Positions 9,219-19,039 are shown, numbered from the stretch's first letter. The stretch: DNA of 64,000 bases from Polyangiaceae bacterium (GCA_019637295.1 JAHBVX010000006.1:186001-250000); one strand, 5' to 3'. Program-made: numbers and translations. Notes: generated from the sequence alone by a model not told the origin.

Positions 9219-10661
9219 TCAGCCATCGAACTTCCCGAGCAGAGCGCCGCTCAGCAACACCTCACCCGCCGCGTCGATGTCGAGCGGGTTGGGCATCCAA
9301 CAGCCCTTGGGCGTGGGGGCGGCGCTCGAGATGTTCGCCGCGAAGATGGCCTTGAAGGAGGCGTTGGTAGGCCTGGCGTACGCCAGGCTCGCGGGCAGCT
9401 CCGGGAACCGATGCTCGGTCGTGCCGGCCTTGCCCGAGAAGTAGATGATCGTGACCGTGGAGCCCTCGACCGCGCCGGCCATCATCGTGACGCAGTCTGG
9501 GGCCGTCCCCACGCCGTGCTTCCAGTAGAAGCGCGGGCGACCGGGGCTGGAGTGATCCCAGGGGTTTACCTGCTCGAGGGGCGTCATGCTCGGGGGGAAG
9601 GTCCAGGTCGTGGCCGGAGGGATGGCGCCGGTAAAGGTGGTGAAGCGCGTCACGTGGCGGGTGAGAGCCCCCTCGGGCCAGCTCACGGACTCCGTGAGGC
9701 GGGCGCGATCCAGCGCGGAAGGCAGCTTGAACGTGGCGGGGTTGACGTTCGACTGCAGCTCGAGTCGGAGGTTGTGGTTCTGCTGACGAAAGGCCACCAA
9801 GTCCAGGCTCACCGCGCTGTTGCTCGGCAGGTTGTCGACGGCAGCGGTGGCGGTCACCATCGTCGTGCTGAAGGAAGAGAGGGACAAGCTGATGGGCTGA
9901 GCGTGCGTGTTGCCCAGGCTGGCAGCGCTGCCGAGCATCGCGCCTTGCCCGTTGCGGGCGATCACGACGACGTCGAGGGTCGTCTGCTGAGCCCCGCAGG
10001 TCGGGTAGTCGGTGATCTGGACCGAGGTGCTGACCGAGACCGTCTTGCGGTAGCACGGCAGCACGAGCTCGAGCGAGGTGGTGCCAGCGGGCGGCGGGCC
10101 CAGCGTCAGCGTGACCGCGTCCGTGCCGGGCTGGCTCGGCTCGTCTGCGCCCGGAAGATCGAGGATCACCTTTTGACCCTGCACCACGTCTTGCCGGGTC
10201 AGGAACGTGAGCAGGTCGTAGCTGCCGCCCTGCGCCGTGTGGGCCGTGACGGTGCCGCCGTCGGGCACGTCCAGGACCACGGTGCCGCCCAGGGCCGTGA
10301 TCCCGTGGTCCGCGAGAGAGCCGTCGGCGTGGTTCGCCACCACGGGCACATCGGCGGTGGGCCGGCCTCCAACCCACACCTCGATCTCTTCGAGCACCGG
10401 CTGGACGCCGCCCGTGCCGCCAGCACCCCCGGTCGCTCCTGCCGCGCCCGTGCCACCGACTCCTCCCCCGACGCCGCCGCTACCTCCGGCTCCACCTTGA
10501 CCACCGACGGACCAGACGCCGCCCGTGGCTCCCGAGCCAGCGGCGCCGCCCGCGTCCTCGGTGGCGTGAACGGCCTCACTGGTGCAGCCCGTCGACGAAC
10601 TGAGCAGCACGGGCAATAGCAAGGAATAGCGAGCCATGTGCGCGCGAGCTTCGACCATCAT
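9219..10661 (-). CDS. Large lipoprotein with Gly-rich linker, function unknown
   Basis: 480 residues. I chose ATG at 10659-10661 because TGGAGG is seven bases upstream; internal ATGs at 10658 and 10637 would shorten only the n-region. The signal peptide is followed by a lipobox-like STGC. A Gly/Ala/Ser linker (residues 35-85) leads to a long beta-rich region with features of carboxypeptidase-regulatory-like or bacterial Ig-like folds (for example LDVPDGGTVTAH). The C-terminal 150 residues are aromatic-rich. No catalytic signature was recognised. It starts about 100 bases from the divergent aryl-sulfotransferase-like gene. Confidence 0.65.
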   Translation of the reverse strand: MMVEARAHMARYSLLLPVLLSSSTGCTSEAVHATEDAGGAAGSGATGGVWSVGGQGGAGGSGGVGGGVGGTGAAGATGGAGGTGGVQPVLEEIEVWVGGRPTADVPVVANHADGSLADHGITALGGTVVLDVPDGGTVTAHTAQGGSYDLLTFLTRQDVVQGQKVILDLPGADEPSQPGTDAVTLTLGPPPAGTTSLELVLPCYRKTVSVSTSVQITDYPTCGAQQTTLDVVVIARNGQGAMLGSAASLGNTHAQPISLSLSSFSTTMVTATAAVDNLPSNSAVSLDLVAFRQQNHNLRLELQSNVNPATFKLPSALDRARLTESVSWPEGALTRHVTRFTTFTGAIPPATTWTFPPSMTPLEQVNPWDHSSPGRPRFYWKHGVGTAPDCVTMMAGAVEGSTVTIIYFSGKAGTTEHRFPELPASLAYARPTNASFKAIFAANISSAAPTPKGCWMPNPLDIDAAGEVLLSGALLGKFDG

Positions 10662-10760
10662 CACGAGACCTCCAGAGTGCCGGCCCCCTCGGGTACATCC
10701 GGGTGGTGCGTGGCTATCGGCCGGGCTTGCATAGAGTTGCGCATCGAGGATGATCCCGAC

Positions 10761-12257
10761 ATGAAATTCGTACCTCCCCTGCTCGCGGTCGCCTTTCTCT
10801 GGGGCTGCGGCCAGGACGAGCCCTTCGAGCCGGGGACCGGACCCGAGCCGACCCTGCTCTCGGGCGTGGCGCGGGTCGAGCTGTACTCGGCCCAGCCCCA
10901 GGTCGCGGACGTGGTCGTCTCGCTCGAGGTGGGCGCCTCGGTCACGGTCGAGGTCGGCGGGGACGACGGGGTGCGGCCGGAGACCGTCGTGAAGGCGGCC
11001 GGCGGGGAGGCGCGGGTGCGGCTCCGAGGCCTGCTGCCCGAGACCACCTACGAGGCGACGCTGGTAGCCACGGGGGAAGGCGGCGCCGAGCAGCGCGTGC
11101 CGCTGAGCTTCCGAACGTTGGAGCCCCGCCCCGGGTTCATCGCGCAGTTTCAGACCGAACGGCTGGCCGAGGGCTCGAAGGACTACCGCTTGTTCGATCT
11201 GTGCAGGCTGCCGACGTTGAGCGAGTGTGGGCTCTTCGTGGTGGATCCGAACGGCACCACCCGCTTCTACTTGCCGGCCAACGGCGCGCTGCCGCCAAAC
11301 CTCCCGTTCCGCCCGCCCGCCGCGGTCAAGCTGCTCGCCGACGGCACGCTGATGTACCTGCAAGATGGCGATCTGTTCGTCGTGGACGAGCTCGGTAGGT
11401 TGCGTCGCGTGGTGCGCGCCCAGGACGTGGGCGACGCGGGCTTTCATCACGACGTGATCACGCTGCCGAACGGCAACCTGCTGGTCATCGGCCTCGAGTT
11501 CGACACCTTCACGCTCGCAGCCGATGGGCAGGACTACTACTACGCGGGTGACACGCTCACGGAGATCGCGCCGGACGGGAAGAAGGTCTGGGGCTGGAGC
11601 AGCTTCGCTCACCTCGACGTGCAGCGCGTGGTGCCGGACTTCTTCACGGCCGTCTATCACAACCCGCTGAACGACGAGCTGGGCGCGGATTGGACCCACG
11701 GCAACGGCGTGGTCCATCGCGCAAGCGACGACACGTTGCTGCTCAGCTTGCGACATCAAGACTGGATGGTCGCCATCGACCGCAAGACGGGGAGCGTGCG
11801 CTGGAAGCTCGGTGAAGGTGGGGACTTCGCGCTCACGAGCGGCAGCTGGTTCTATCACCCGCACTCCCCCGAGTGGCAGCCCGATGGCAGCCTCGTGCTG
11901 TACGACAACGGCCTGGGCAACCCGCACCTCCCGCTCGCGGAGCAGTCCTCGCGCCCGGTCCGCTACCGCTTGGACGAGAAGGCCATGACCGTCCAGCAAG
12001 AGTGGGAAGAGACCCAAGAGACGTTTCTGTCACCGATCGCCAGCGACGTGGATCGAACGACGACCGACACCTACCTGATCCTCGACAGCACGCTCCCCGT
12101 CCCGGGCGCGCCGCCGGGAGCCTTCAGCTTCTACAGCAGGCTGCGCGAGGTGGATCCGGTGACCAACGAGTGGCTGTGGACGATGCGCACCCTCGACGAC
12201 TACTTCGCGTATCGCGCCCAGCCCGTCACCCGTCTCCCGGGTGTGGCGCAGCCGTGA
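10761..12257 (+). CDS. Aryl-sulfate sulfotransferase-like lipoprotein (ASST family)
   Basis: 498 residues starting MKFVPPLL with a lipobox ending WGC. After an N-terminal beta-sandwich (residues 25-130), the rest is a beta-propeller with the signature segments of arylsulfotransferases: FHHDVITLPNGN, DWTHGNGV, LSLRHQDWMVAIDRKTG and YHPHSPEWQPDG. Family members transfer sulfate between phenolic esters through a catalytic histidine, and the expected histidines are present in these segments. Known ASST enzymes are periplasmic; here the protein would be lipid-anchored. Donor and acceptor cannot be predicted. Confidence 0.8.
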   Translation: MKFVPPLLAVAFLWGCGQDEPFEPGTGPEPTLLSGVARVELYSAQPQVADVVVSLEVGASVTVEVGGDDGVRPETVVKAAGGEARVRLRGLLPETTYEATLVATGEGGAEQRVPLSFRTLEPRPGFIAQFQTERLAEGSKDYRLFDLCRLPTLSECGLFVVDPNGTTRFYLPANGALPPNLPFRPPAAVKLLADGTLMYLQDGDLFVVDELGRLRRVVRAQDVGDAGFHHDVITLPNGNLLVIGLEFDTFTLAADGQDYYYAGDTLTEIAPDGKKVWGWSSFAHLDVQRVVPDFFTAVYHNPLNDELGADWTHGNGVVHRASDDTLLLSLRHQDWMVAIDRKTGSVRWKLGEGGDFALTSGSWFYHPHSPEWQPDGSLVLYDNGLGNPHLPLAEQSSRPVRYRLDEKAMTVQQEWEETQETFLSPIASDVDRTTTDTYLILDSTLPVPGAPPGAFSFYSRLREVDPVTNEWLWTMRTLDDYFAYRAQPVTRLPGVAQP

Positions 12258-12366
12258 GCCCGGGCCGCGGGATCCGGCCGTTGGCCCAGGTTGCGCCAGT
12301 GGCACGTTAGCGGTCCGGCTTTCTTGGGGTTGCCGCGCGGTATGGCGTTTGCTGGGAGGCTCGTCC

Positions 12367-13047
12367 ATGACGTCACGTTGGTCGACTCTAGGTCTGACAC
12401 TGTTTCTTGCGGCAGGCTGTGGCAGCTCCACCAGCGATGGCCCGAGCGACGCGGGCACGGGGGGCGCGGCAGCGAGCGGGGGCTCCGGAGCGGGGGGCTC
12501 GGGTGGCGGCAGCTCGAAGCCTCACGTGCCGGTCGCCGGAGAGTGCACCCAAGACGCAGACTGTGAGCTCGGCAGCTCGTGCTGCGACTGCAGGGTCGCG
12601 CCGGTCGGGAAGCTCGAGATGCCCTACTGCGAGCCGACGCCGTGCTTCGCCGATCGCTGCTCGGCGGAGGGCATCCAGGAGGCGCGCTGCATCGCCGGGC
12701 AGTGCTCGCTCGCGCGCAAGTGCAACCCGCTCGAGGTGGCGTGCGACGGCGTGCCGCCCGAGTGCCCGCCAGGACAGGTGCCGAGCGTCGAAGGCGGCTG
12801 CTGGGGCGGCTGCGTCGAAGCGCTGCAGTGTGACTCCGTGGGCAGCTGCGCGGACTGTCCGAGCGACTCGACCTGCGTCACCCACCAGGCCTTCACGACC
12901 ACGTTCCACTGCGTGAACGCGCCCGCGAGCTGCAGCCTGGACTGCACGTGCCTCGGAGCGAAGGTGTGCATCGGAGGCTTCTCCGCCTGCACGCCCGCGA
13001 CGGGCACCTCCGCAGCCGCGGTCAACTGCGAATGTCCGGCCTGCTGA
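12367..13047 (+). CDS. Cysteine-rich lipoprotein
   Basis: 226 residues starting at ATG 12367, preceded by GGGAGG eight bases upstream. The signal peptide ends AAGC. A Gly/Ser/Ala linker (residues 25-58) precedes a domain with about 30 cysteines, beginning CTQDADCELGSSCCDC, with no catalytic motif. The architecture matches other surface lipoproteins in this window, but I do not recognise a defined family. Confidence 0.7.
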   Translation: MTSRWSTLGLTLFLAAGCGSSTSDGPSDAGTGGAAASGGSGAGGSGGGSSKPHVPVAGECTQDADCELGSSCCDCRVAPVGKLEMPYCEPTPCFADRCSAEGIQEARCIAGQCSLARKCNPLEVACDGVPPECPPGQVPSVEGGCWGGCVEALQCDSVGSCADCPSDSTCVTHQAFTTTFHCVNAPASCSLDCTCLGAKVCIGGFSACTPATGTSAAAVNCECPAC

Positions 13048-13171
13048 GGCTGGCCGTGCGCGCAGCCGCTCTAGGCCGACAAGACTACAATTCCTCGCGC
13101 GAGCGGGCGCGCTGCCCCATCCCCGCGTGAGTGTGCTATCCAGGGCGGCGACACGAGTCGCGGGGTTATTC

Positions 13172-14719
13172 ATGCGAAGAATGGCATTGGGGCTGTGGAC
13201 GGTCGGCGTAGCGCTCGCGGGGGCTTGCTCGAGCGACTCCTTCCATCCGAACACGACCGCGGACGCCGGTGACTCCGGCGCGAACGACGGCGGGGCTGAC
13301 GCCGCCATCTCCTGCACCCTCGACCCGGACTGCGACGATGACGACCCGTGCACCGGCGAGGAGAAGTGCGTGCAGGGCTTCTGTCAGTCCGGTACCCCAC
13401 CTTGCCCCAACCCCGATCCGGCCCACTGCGACGCCACCTGCGCGCCATCCGGCAGCGCGGTCACGTGCGGAGTCGCAGCGCGCGATGCCGATGGCGACGG
13501 ACACGGCGACTCACTGTGCGCAGCTGCTCCGGGCGACGACTGCGACGACTCGTCTGCTTCGGTCTACCCGGGCGCCGAAGAGAAGTGCGACGGCATCGAC
13601 TCGAACTGCAACGGCATCGAGGACATCGACGACGGTCACCTGCTCGGGGGAGCGCCCATCGATCTGGTAGTCGTCGCCGGGAAGCAACTGCGCCGGCCGC
13701 GCATCGCGTGGGCGTCGAACGCGAAGCAGTTCGCCGTGACATGGATCGAAGATGACGAGCGAGTGTACGTGCAGCGCCTGACGGCGACCGGCAGCAAGGT
13801 CGGCGGCGCCATCGAGGTGGGCGACGAGCCGTACTCGGACGCGCAGTTTCCGAACATCGCCTCCAATGGCGACGCCTTCGCGATCATCTGGTGGGGTGCG
13901 GCCCAGGCCTCCACCGCGGGCTGGACGCGGGTGCTGAAGTCGGACGGCACCTTCGCCGCGGGCGTGCAGCTCACCTACTTGGGGCCGAGCCTCACGCATC
14001 CGAGCATCGCCGCCCACGGCGCCGGCTACGTCGCCGCGTGGGCTGGCCTCGACGTGGAGTTTGCCGGACTGAACGCCTCGGGAGCGAGCGCCGGCAGCTA
14101 CGCGTCCTCCGCGGTCAGCGGGTATCACCCGCGGGTGGTGAGCCTGGGCGCGGGCTTCCTCAGCGTGTACAGCGCGCAGTCGAGCGGTTCCGTTACGGTG
14201 ACCGACCAGATCCGATATGCCCACGTCACGTCCGCGACAGCGACGAGCGAAGGGGTGCTCGACGCCACGGCACCCAGCGGGACGAGCTACGCGTTCCCCG
14301 TCCTCGCCAGGACCCCTGGCGGCGCGTTCGCTGCCTGGCGGGCCCAGTCCACCGGCGCGGCCTCGGTGCGCGTCGCCGAGTTCGACACCGCAGGCACCGT
14401 GGTGTGCGGGCCAGTGGACGTGACGCAAGAGGCGCCGTCGTATACGGGCGGCGCGGCGGTCAATGGCTCGACGCGCCTCGTGACCCACTACTCGCCGGCG
14501 GGCAACGCCGTGCACCTGACGCGCTGGGCGCCCGGATGCGCCTACGCGGGCCCGCTGTTGGTGTCGACGCCGCTCAGCGCCGCGCCCGATCCCGCCTCGG
14601 CCGGTGGCACCTACTCGGATGTCGCCGTGGGCGACGACACGATCGTCGTCGTGTGGCAGGACTACGGCACGAGCAACTTCATCCGCGCGCGCGTCTTCGG
14701 TCGAAACTATTGCGACTGA
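13172..14719 (+). CDS. Lipoprotein with MopE-type putative metal-binding motif
   Basis: 515 residues from ATG 13172; a GTG at 13127 is possible. The signal peptide ends AGAC. Residues 45-100 hold a cysteine-rich CxxDxDCDDDDPC-like module. It is followed by the putative metal-binding motif (PF11617 type): DADGDGHGD, then PGDDCDD, then VYPGAEEKCDGIDSNCNG. The remaining 350 residues are beta-rich with repeating segments similar to FG-GAP or kelch-like propeller blades (FAVTWIEDD, AIIWWG, YVAAWAG). Probably an extracellular surface protein; the Asp-rich loop may bind calcium. Confidence 0.75.
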   Translation: MRRMALGLWTVGVALAGACSSDSFHPNTTADAGDSGANDGGADAAISCTLDPDCDDDDPCTGEEKCVQGFCQSGTPPCPNPDPAHCDATCAPSGSAVTCGVAARDADGDGHGDSLCAAAPGDDCDDSSASVYPGAEEKCDGIDSNCNGIEDIDDGHLLGGAPIDLVVVAGKQLRRPRIAWASNAKQFAVTWIEDDERVYVQRLTATGSKVGGAIEVGDEPYSDAQFPNIASNGDAFAIIWWGAAQASTAGWTRVLKSDGTFAAGVQLTYLGPSLTHPSIAAHGAGYVAAWAGLDVEFAGLNASGASAGSYASSAVSGYHPRVVSLGAGFLSVYSAQSSGSVTVTDQIRYAHVTSATATSEGVLDATAPSGTSYAFPVLARTPGGAFAAWRAQSTGAASVRVAEFDTAGTVVCGPVDVTQEAPSYTGGAAVNGSTRLVTHYSPAGNAVHLTRWAPGCAYAGPLLVSTPLSAAPDPASAGGTYSDVAVGDDTIVVVWQDYGTSNFIRARVFGRNYCD

Positions 14720-14748
14720 CGGCGTTGCCCTGCTAGCGAGAACGGAGC

Positions 14749-15804
14749 ATGCGGCGTCAACTCTTCGCCATCTTCGCGCTGACCGCCCTCGGGACGTGGT
14801 CGACGCCCTCCCTTGCCGGCGAACCAACGGCCGCCGAGATCGCTGTCGCCCGCAAGCTGTTCCGCGAGGCTACCGACCTGGAGAAGGACGGTAAGTGGGC
14901 CCCGGCGGAGCAGAAGCTCCGCGAAGCGATCTCCATCAAGGAGACGCCGGGCCTGCGTTACCACCTGGCCTTCTGTCTGGAGCAGCAGGGCAAGCTCGTG
15001 GAGGCGCTCGTCGAGTACGACCGTACGGACGAGATGCTTCAGAGCGGCGTCAAGGCGCCGGACGTCGCGTCCCTCGTGGGTCCGGCGCGGGATGCCCTCC
15101 GCGCGCGAGTACCCAGCGTGAAGATCTTGATCCCACGTGACTTGCCGGGTGCGACGCTGGAGATCGACGGTCGTCGCGTGTCGACCGCCGTCTCCGGAGA
15201 GGCGCTCCCCCTCGACCTGGGAAAGCACTCGATACGCGTCACCGCCGACGGGTACCAACCGTTCACCCGAGAGCTGGCGCTGGCCGAGGGAGAGCGCGTG
15301 GAGGTGGTCGTCACCCTCGAGCCGGCGTCGGCCAAGCCCACACCCGCGCCTGAGCCGGCCCCCGCGCAGCCCGATGTGAGCGTCTCCACCAGCGGCTGGT
15401 CCACGTTCACCTGGGTGCTGCTCGGCGAGGGCGTGTTCACCGGCGCGGCGCTCGGCCTCGGGCTCTACGCCACGGTGGATCGCGGCTCCGCGCAGGACGA
15501 GGTGGATCGGGCCCGAGCCGAGATCGACGCGAGCGGCAGCAAGAGCGGCCCCGGCGCCTGCAACGACCCGGAACCCGAGGACGTGAGCGCGTGTCGCCAA
15601 CTCCCGAAGCTGAGTGACCAACTCGACCGCGCCAAGACGCTGCAGACCGTGGGCTTCATCGGCGCGGGCGTGGGCGTCGCCGCGACGGCGCTGACCATCG
15701 TGCTGTGGCCCGCCGAGTCGCCCGAGACGGCCGCGCGCCGACCACGCTTCGGCGTCGTGCCCACGCCCAGCGGCGCTTGGGCGGGGGTGAGCGGACGCTT
15801 CTAG
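14749..15804 (+). CDS. Secreted TPR-PEGA domain membrane protein
   Basis: 351 residues with a Sec signal peptide ending LAGEP. Residues 30-115 form TPR-like helices with the KLFREATDLEKDGKW and GLRYHLAFCLEQQGK patterns common in myxobacterial TPR proteins. Residues 120-190 form a PEGA domain (ATLEIDGRRV, LDLGKHSIRVTADGY). Two hydrophobic segments follow around 225-245 and 300-320, flanking a charged loop with two cysteines. The protein probably sits in the membrane with TPR and PEGA parts in the periplasm. A binding role is likely, but the partner is unknown. Confidence 0.8.
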   Translation: MRRQLFAIFALTALGTWSTPSLAGEPTAAEIAVARKLFREATDLEKDGKWAPAEQKLREAISIKETPGLRYHLAFCLEQQGKLVEALVEYDRTDEMLQSGVKAPDVASLVGPARDALRARVPSVKILIPRDLPGATLEIDGRRVSTAVSGEALPLDLGKHSIRVTADGYQPFTRELALAEGERVEVVVTLEPASAKPTPAPEPAPAQPDVSVSTSGWSTFTWVLLGEGVFTGAALGLGLYATVDRGSAQDEVDRARAEIDASGSKSGPGACNDPEPEDVSACRQLPKLSDQLDRAKTLQTVGFIGAGVGVAATALTIVLWPAESPETAARRPRFGVVPTPSGAWAGVSGRF

Positions 15805-15823
15805 TGCTTCCGAGGGCGTGCGC

Positions 15824-17134
15824 TCACTTGGCCTTCAGCGAGTACACGACCACCACCGGCGGGTTGGCGTACTGGCCCTGCGCCGTGTCGGCCCCCTGCA
15901 GGGTCAGGTAGAGCCGACCACTGCTCGGGTCGAAGCTCCCGCCGCCGATGGCGCTCGGCGCGAACGGTGTAGCGAACGCGCCATGGGCATACGGGCGCAC
16001 CGCGAAGGGCTCGAGCTGCCCCTGCTTCACCTTCACCAGGTCATTGACGTCCCACAACCAGTAGTAGTTGGCGTAGTCGGTGACGTCGTTGGCGCAGAAC
16101 CCGCCACACTCCTCGTTCGCCCCCACGGGGGTGCACTTGTAGCAAACCCCCGTGCCGTGCCCGCCGCTGCTGCCGAGCGTCACATAGGTTCGCGTGCCTG
16201 GAGCGATGAAGCCGTAGACCGCCCGGGACAGGTGCGTCCACAGATCGTTGGACTTGGAGGCGTTGTCCAGATCCGCGTGCAGTGGCTCGTCGAGGCTGAA
16301 GTCGAGCAGCGCCGTCGTGCTGATCGGGCCCGGGGGTGCGCTGCTGCCGACGAGCTCCGCTGGGTCGAACGCGAAGGCCGACGGACCCACGCTCAGGCGG
16401 CTGATGATGGGCACGCCGCTCGACGCGCCCGACAGCGCCGGCCCCCCGAGCAACGGCTGCCACTCCGCAGGAACGGGCGAGATCCACCCTGCCGCGTGCG
16501 CGGCGCCGCCGAAGGAGTAGAAGCCGTCCACCGTCGCGCTGGCCAGCTTGGAAGCATCACGCAACACGAGCGTGGTGTGCGTGTTGTCCGCGGGCGCGTC
16601 GTAGTACTCGTAGGCGTGGATCAGAAGCTCCTGCCCGCTCGGTCCGTCGAACAGCGCGAGCCCGGCGATCTGGTCGAGAGCTTGCGGGTTCTGGGCGACC
16701 CGGTCCAGCACGGTGACGAACCCCTGCTGGGGCGCCGCCGCCATGGGAAGATCCGCTAGCGACGTCCCTCCCTGGATCGCCGGGACGGCGAACTCGGCGA
16801 TGGCCTGCTGGTGATCGTGGCCGACCACGACGATCGAGTCCGTGGCTGCGCGGTAGGCCAGCGGTCCCTCGGAGAAGTTCATGGACGACACACCGAAGTC
16901 GTCCGCCGGCAGGCGAAATGCGCCCTCGTACACCAGGTCCGTGGCGTCCAGCAGCGGCAGGTCCCCCGGCGCGACGCTGCCCCCGCTGCCGCCGCTGCTC
17001 CCGCCGGTTGCCCCGCTGCCTCCGCTGGCGCCCGCGCCTCCCGCTCCGCCGCCACCCGCCGCAGGGTGAGTATCGTCTCCGCCGCAGGCCGCCAAGACGC
17101 AGCCCAGAGTCACGACACACGCCCGGCGAATCAT
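15824..17134 (-). CDS. Lipoprotein with beta-propeller-like body, function unknown
   Basis: 436 residues from ATG 17132-17134; a GTG six codons upstream is the alternative. The signal peptide ends LAAC, then GGDD and a Gly/Ser/Ala linker (to residue 55). The rest is a long beta-rich domain without cysteine repeats except a CYKCTPVGANEECGGFC cluster near residue 345. Phrases such as DLVYEGAFRLP and SMNFSEGPLAYR resemble secreted proteins annotated only as hypothetical in myxobacteria. It ends 19 bases from the convergent TPR-PEGA gene. Confidence 0.65.
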   Translation of the reverse strand: MIRRACVVTLGCVLAACGGDDTHPAAGGGGAGGAGASGGSGATGGSSGGSGGSVAPGDLPLLDATDLVYEGAFRLPADDFGVSSMNFSEGPLAYRAATDSIVVVGHDHQQAIAEFAVPAIQGGTSLADLPMAAAPQQGFVTVLDRVAQNPQALDQIAGLALFDGPSGQELLIHAYEYYDAPADNTHTTLVLRDASKLASATVDGFYSFGGAAHAAGWISPVPAEWQPLLGGPALSGASSGVPIISRLSVGPSAFAFDPAELVGSSAPPGPISTTALLDFSLDEPLHADLDNASKSNDLWTHLSRAVYGFIAPGTRTYVTLGSSGGHGTGVCYKCTPVGANEECGGFCANDVTDYANYYWLWDVNDLVKVKQGQLEPFAVRPYAHGAFATPFAPSAIGGGSFDPSSGRLYLTLQGADTAQGQYANPPVVVVYSLKAK

Positions 17135-17252
17135 CAGGCTCGAGGGTCGCACCCACGCCTGCCCTCGGTCAACCGTCGGCAGCGGCGAACCGTTGGGCTC
17201 GGTCCCCTCCGTCTCCGCGTCTCACCGACCTCCACGGCGAGTGGGCACCCCT

Positions 17253-18116
17253 CTAGCGGTGCTTCGTCGGGCCGCGGCGCACGACGGAGAGCACGCCGCC
17301 GCGTCGCTCATAGGCGACCTCCCAGGAGTCGTAGCCCTTGGGCAGCGCGGAACCGTCGGGCTTCTCCCCCAAGGTGGTCTCCACGCGCGACAGCAGGACC
17401 AGCTCTCCGCGCTCCCAGGCGTACACGCGCGCGTGATAGAGCGGACCTCCGATGCGCAGGCTGCTCGCGACGCGCTTCTTTGGTACGTCAAGGGTGGCCC
17501 AGATCACCTCGTCCAGCTTGGGGTAGCGCCTGAACGCTCGCTGCTGCGGGTGGAACAGGTAGCAGACCTGACCGTAGTTGTAGGCGCCCATGGCCGAGCG
17601 CACACACAGATCCGCGAACCCGTCGAAGTTCAGGTCGCGCAGATCGATCTCGGAGAGCTCGTGGTTCCCGTCGGGGGATCGCGTGCTGAGCGCGCCCCCT
17701 TCCAGGCGGTCGTCGTCCCGCGAGCGCTGCGCCAGGCACGCGGCCGGGTCGGGCTCGAGCTCGCAAGGCGTGCCCTCGCCCGTGTCGAGGTCGAACAGCA
17801 CCGCCGCGACGCATGCACCTTCGTCCAGCGTCGCGATGCGCGAGATCCCCGCGATGCGGTAGCCGTCGTTCACGGGCTCGAAGGTGGTGGCGTCCCACTC
17901 GAAGGTGCACGCTTCATCGGACTTGATCGGCACCCGCGTGCGATTCGGGCCCGGAGCCGCAGGCGCAACGACCGCTTCGACCGGCACGGACTTCATCGGC
18001 GCCGGCGCGACCGGGGTGCGCGCCGGCGGCGCGATCGGGCGCACCTCGCTGCGCGGCGGCGTGCTGCAGGCAAGCGCCAGCGGCGCGAACCCAAAGACCC
18101 AGCGAGCGCGAGCCAT
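17253..18116 (-). CDS. Lipoprotein with XAC2610-like region
   Basis: 287 residues from ATG 18114-18116. The signal peptide ends in a lipobox ALAC, followed by a Pro/Ala-rich linker. The middle holds DLRDLNFDGFADLCVR, then a string of aromatic-rich strands ending YHARVYAWERGELVLL, an order reminiscent of XAC2610-type and FG-GAP-like proteins. That assignment is only by resemblance. It follows the upstream gene by five bases, so the two probably form an operon. Confidence 0.6.
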   Translation of the reverse strand: MARARWVFGFAPLALACSTPPRSEVRPIAPPARTPVAPAPMKSVPVEAVVAPAAPGPNRTRVPIKSDEACTFEWDATTFEPVNDGYRIAGISRIATLDEGACVAAVLFDLDTGEGTPCELEPDPAACLAQRSRDDDRLEGGALSTRSPDGNHELSEIDLRDLNFDGFADLCVRSAMGAYNYGQVCYLFHPQQRAFRRYPKLDEVIWATLDVPKKRVASSLRIGGPLYHARVYAWERGELVLLSRVETTLGEKPDGSALPKGYDSWEVAYERRGGVLSVVRRGPTKHR

Positions 18117-18121
18117 GGAGC

Positions 18122-19039
18122 TCAGGGTTCGCTGCGTGGGAACACCAACACGTAGCTCTTGGGTGCCACCCGAAACACGACAGCGTGCTTGCCATGGCGC
18201 TCGGGGTCGTAGTGCGCGAACCAGGGCAGCGCCCTCCAGGTCTCGGTGTCCTTGATGTACTCGGGCACGATCAGATCGAGCTCGACGTAGCGATCCTGGG
18301 TGAGCTTCTGCAGCGCCGGTCCGAAGGACCAGCTCTCGCGCCCGGCGCGCGGAGTGAGGTCGTTGTGGAGCGCCCCGCCGTAGGCGAGGATCATCGCGTC
18401 GCGCCCGTCCTTCTGGTTGAGCGCGAGCAGCGACTCGATCTTGGTCTCGGTCAGCCGCGCGATGGTGGCGAGCATCACGCTGATGTCCTCGGCTCCAGCC
18501 TCGGTGATGGCCGTGAGATCCGCGCAGCTGGGGCGCAGGATGTCGGGGGCGATCCCGAGCTTGCGGGCGCTGTGCCCAAGCGTCACGTATTCGTTCTGAT
18601 TCGTCTGGGCTTGCGGCTCGGTGACCGGCTTCTGGCGCGCGGCGACCTCCTGCTTCTTCTGCTCGCAGTCCCCGCTGGGCAGCATGAGCTCGACGATGAG
18701 GTCCGTGGCGCGACCCTTCATGCGAGGCAGGATGTCTTCGGTGAACCGGCGGGTGGTGGAGCGCAGGTGCTCCGTACCGCGCTGCGCGTGCGCCTCGCCA
18801 ATACCGAGCACCAGAGGTCGCTCGGCGAGCACCGACTCGATGGCCTCGTCCACGCTGCTGAACGCCTGGCACCCGAGGTCGCCGCAGGGAACGCCGGCGG
18901 CGCTCGTGGCTGGCGGCCGAGGGGAGGCCGACGGCGGCGCGCTGGGCGAGGGCGGCGACGGGACTGGCTCGGGGCTGCTCTGCGTCGTCGCGCTGCACGC
19001 GAGCGGCACGAGGACGAGGAGTACGGGGAGCAGGCGCAT
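18122..19039 (-). CDS. ChaN/TIKI-like lipoprotein
   Basis: 305 residues from ATG 19037-19039. The signal peptide ends PLAC, followed by a Ser/Pro-rich linker to about residue 50. The folded part has LVLGIGEAHAQRGTEH, with the GExH motif found in ChaN (haem-related), TraB/PrgY and erythromycin-esterase-like proteins, all of one metal-dependent fold. DLIVELM and a further His in GGALHND fit the same pattern. Substrate and metal cannot be inferred. It is first in a likely two-gene operon with the gene at 17253. Confidence 0.55.
   Translation of the reverse strand: MRLLPVLLVLVPLACSATTQSSPEPVPSPPSPSAPPSASPRPPATSAAGVPCGDLGCQAFSSVDEAIESVLAERPLVLGIGEAHAQRGTEHLRSTTRRFTEDILPRMKGRATDLIVELMLPSGDCEQKKQEVAARQKPVTEPQAQTNQNEYVTLGHSARKLGIAPDILRPSCADLTAITEAGAEDISVMLATIARLTETKIESLLALNQKDGRDAMILAYGGALHNDLTPRAGRESWSFGPALQKLTQDRYVELDLIVPEYIKDTETWRALPWFAHYDPERHGKHAVVFRVAPKSYVLVFPRSEP

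Noticed and set aside
10662-12017. Upstream extension of the lipoprotein gene at 9219 into the aryl-sulfotransferase-like gene
   Set aside because: The frame is open but antisense to a clear ASST protein. The ATG at 10661 has a good ribosome-binding site and signal peptide.
12298-12315. Possible sigma54 promoter TGGCACG upstream of the cysteine-rich lipoprotein gene
   Set aside because: The -12 element does not follow at the needed spacing (CGGTC in place of TTGC).
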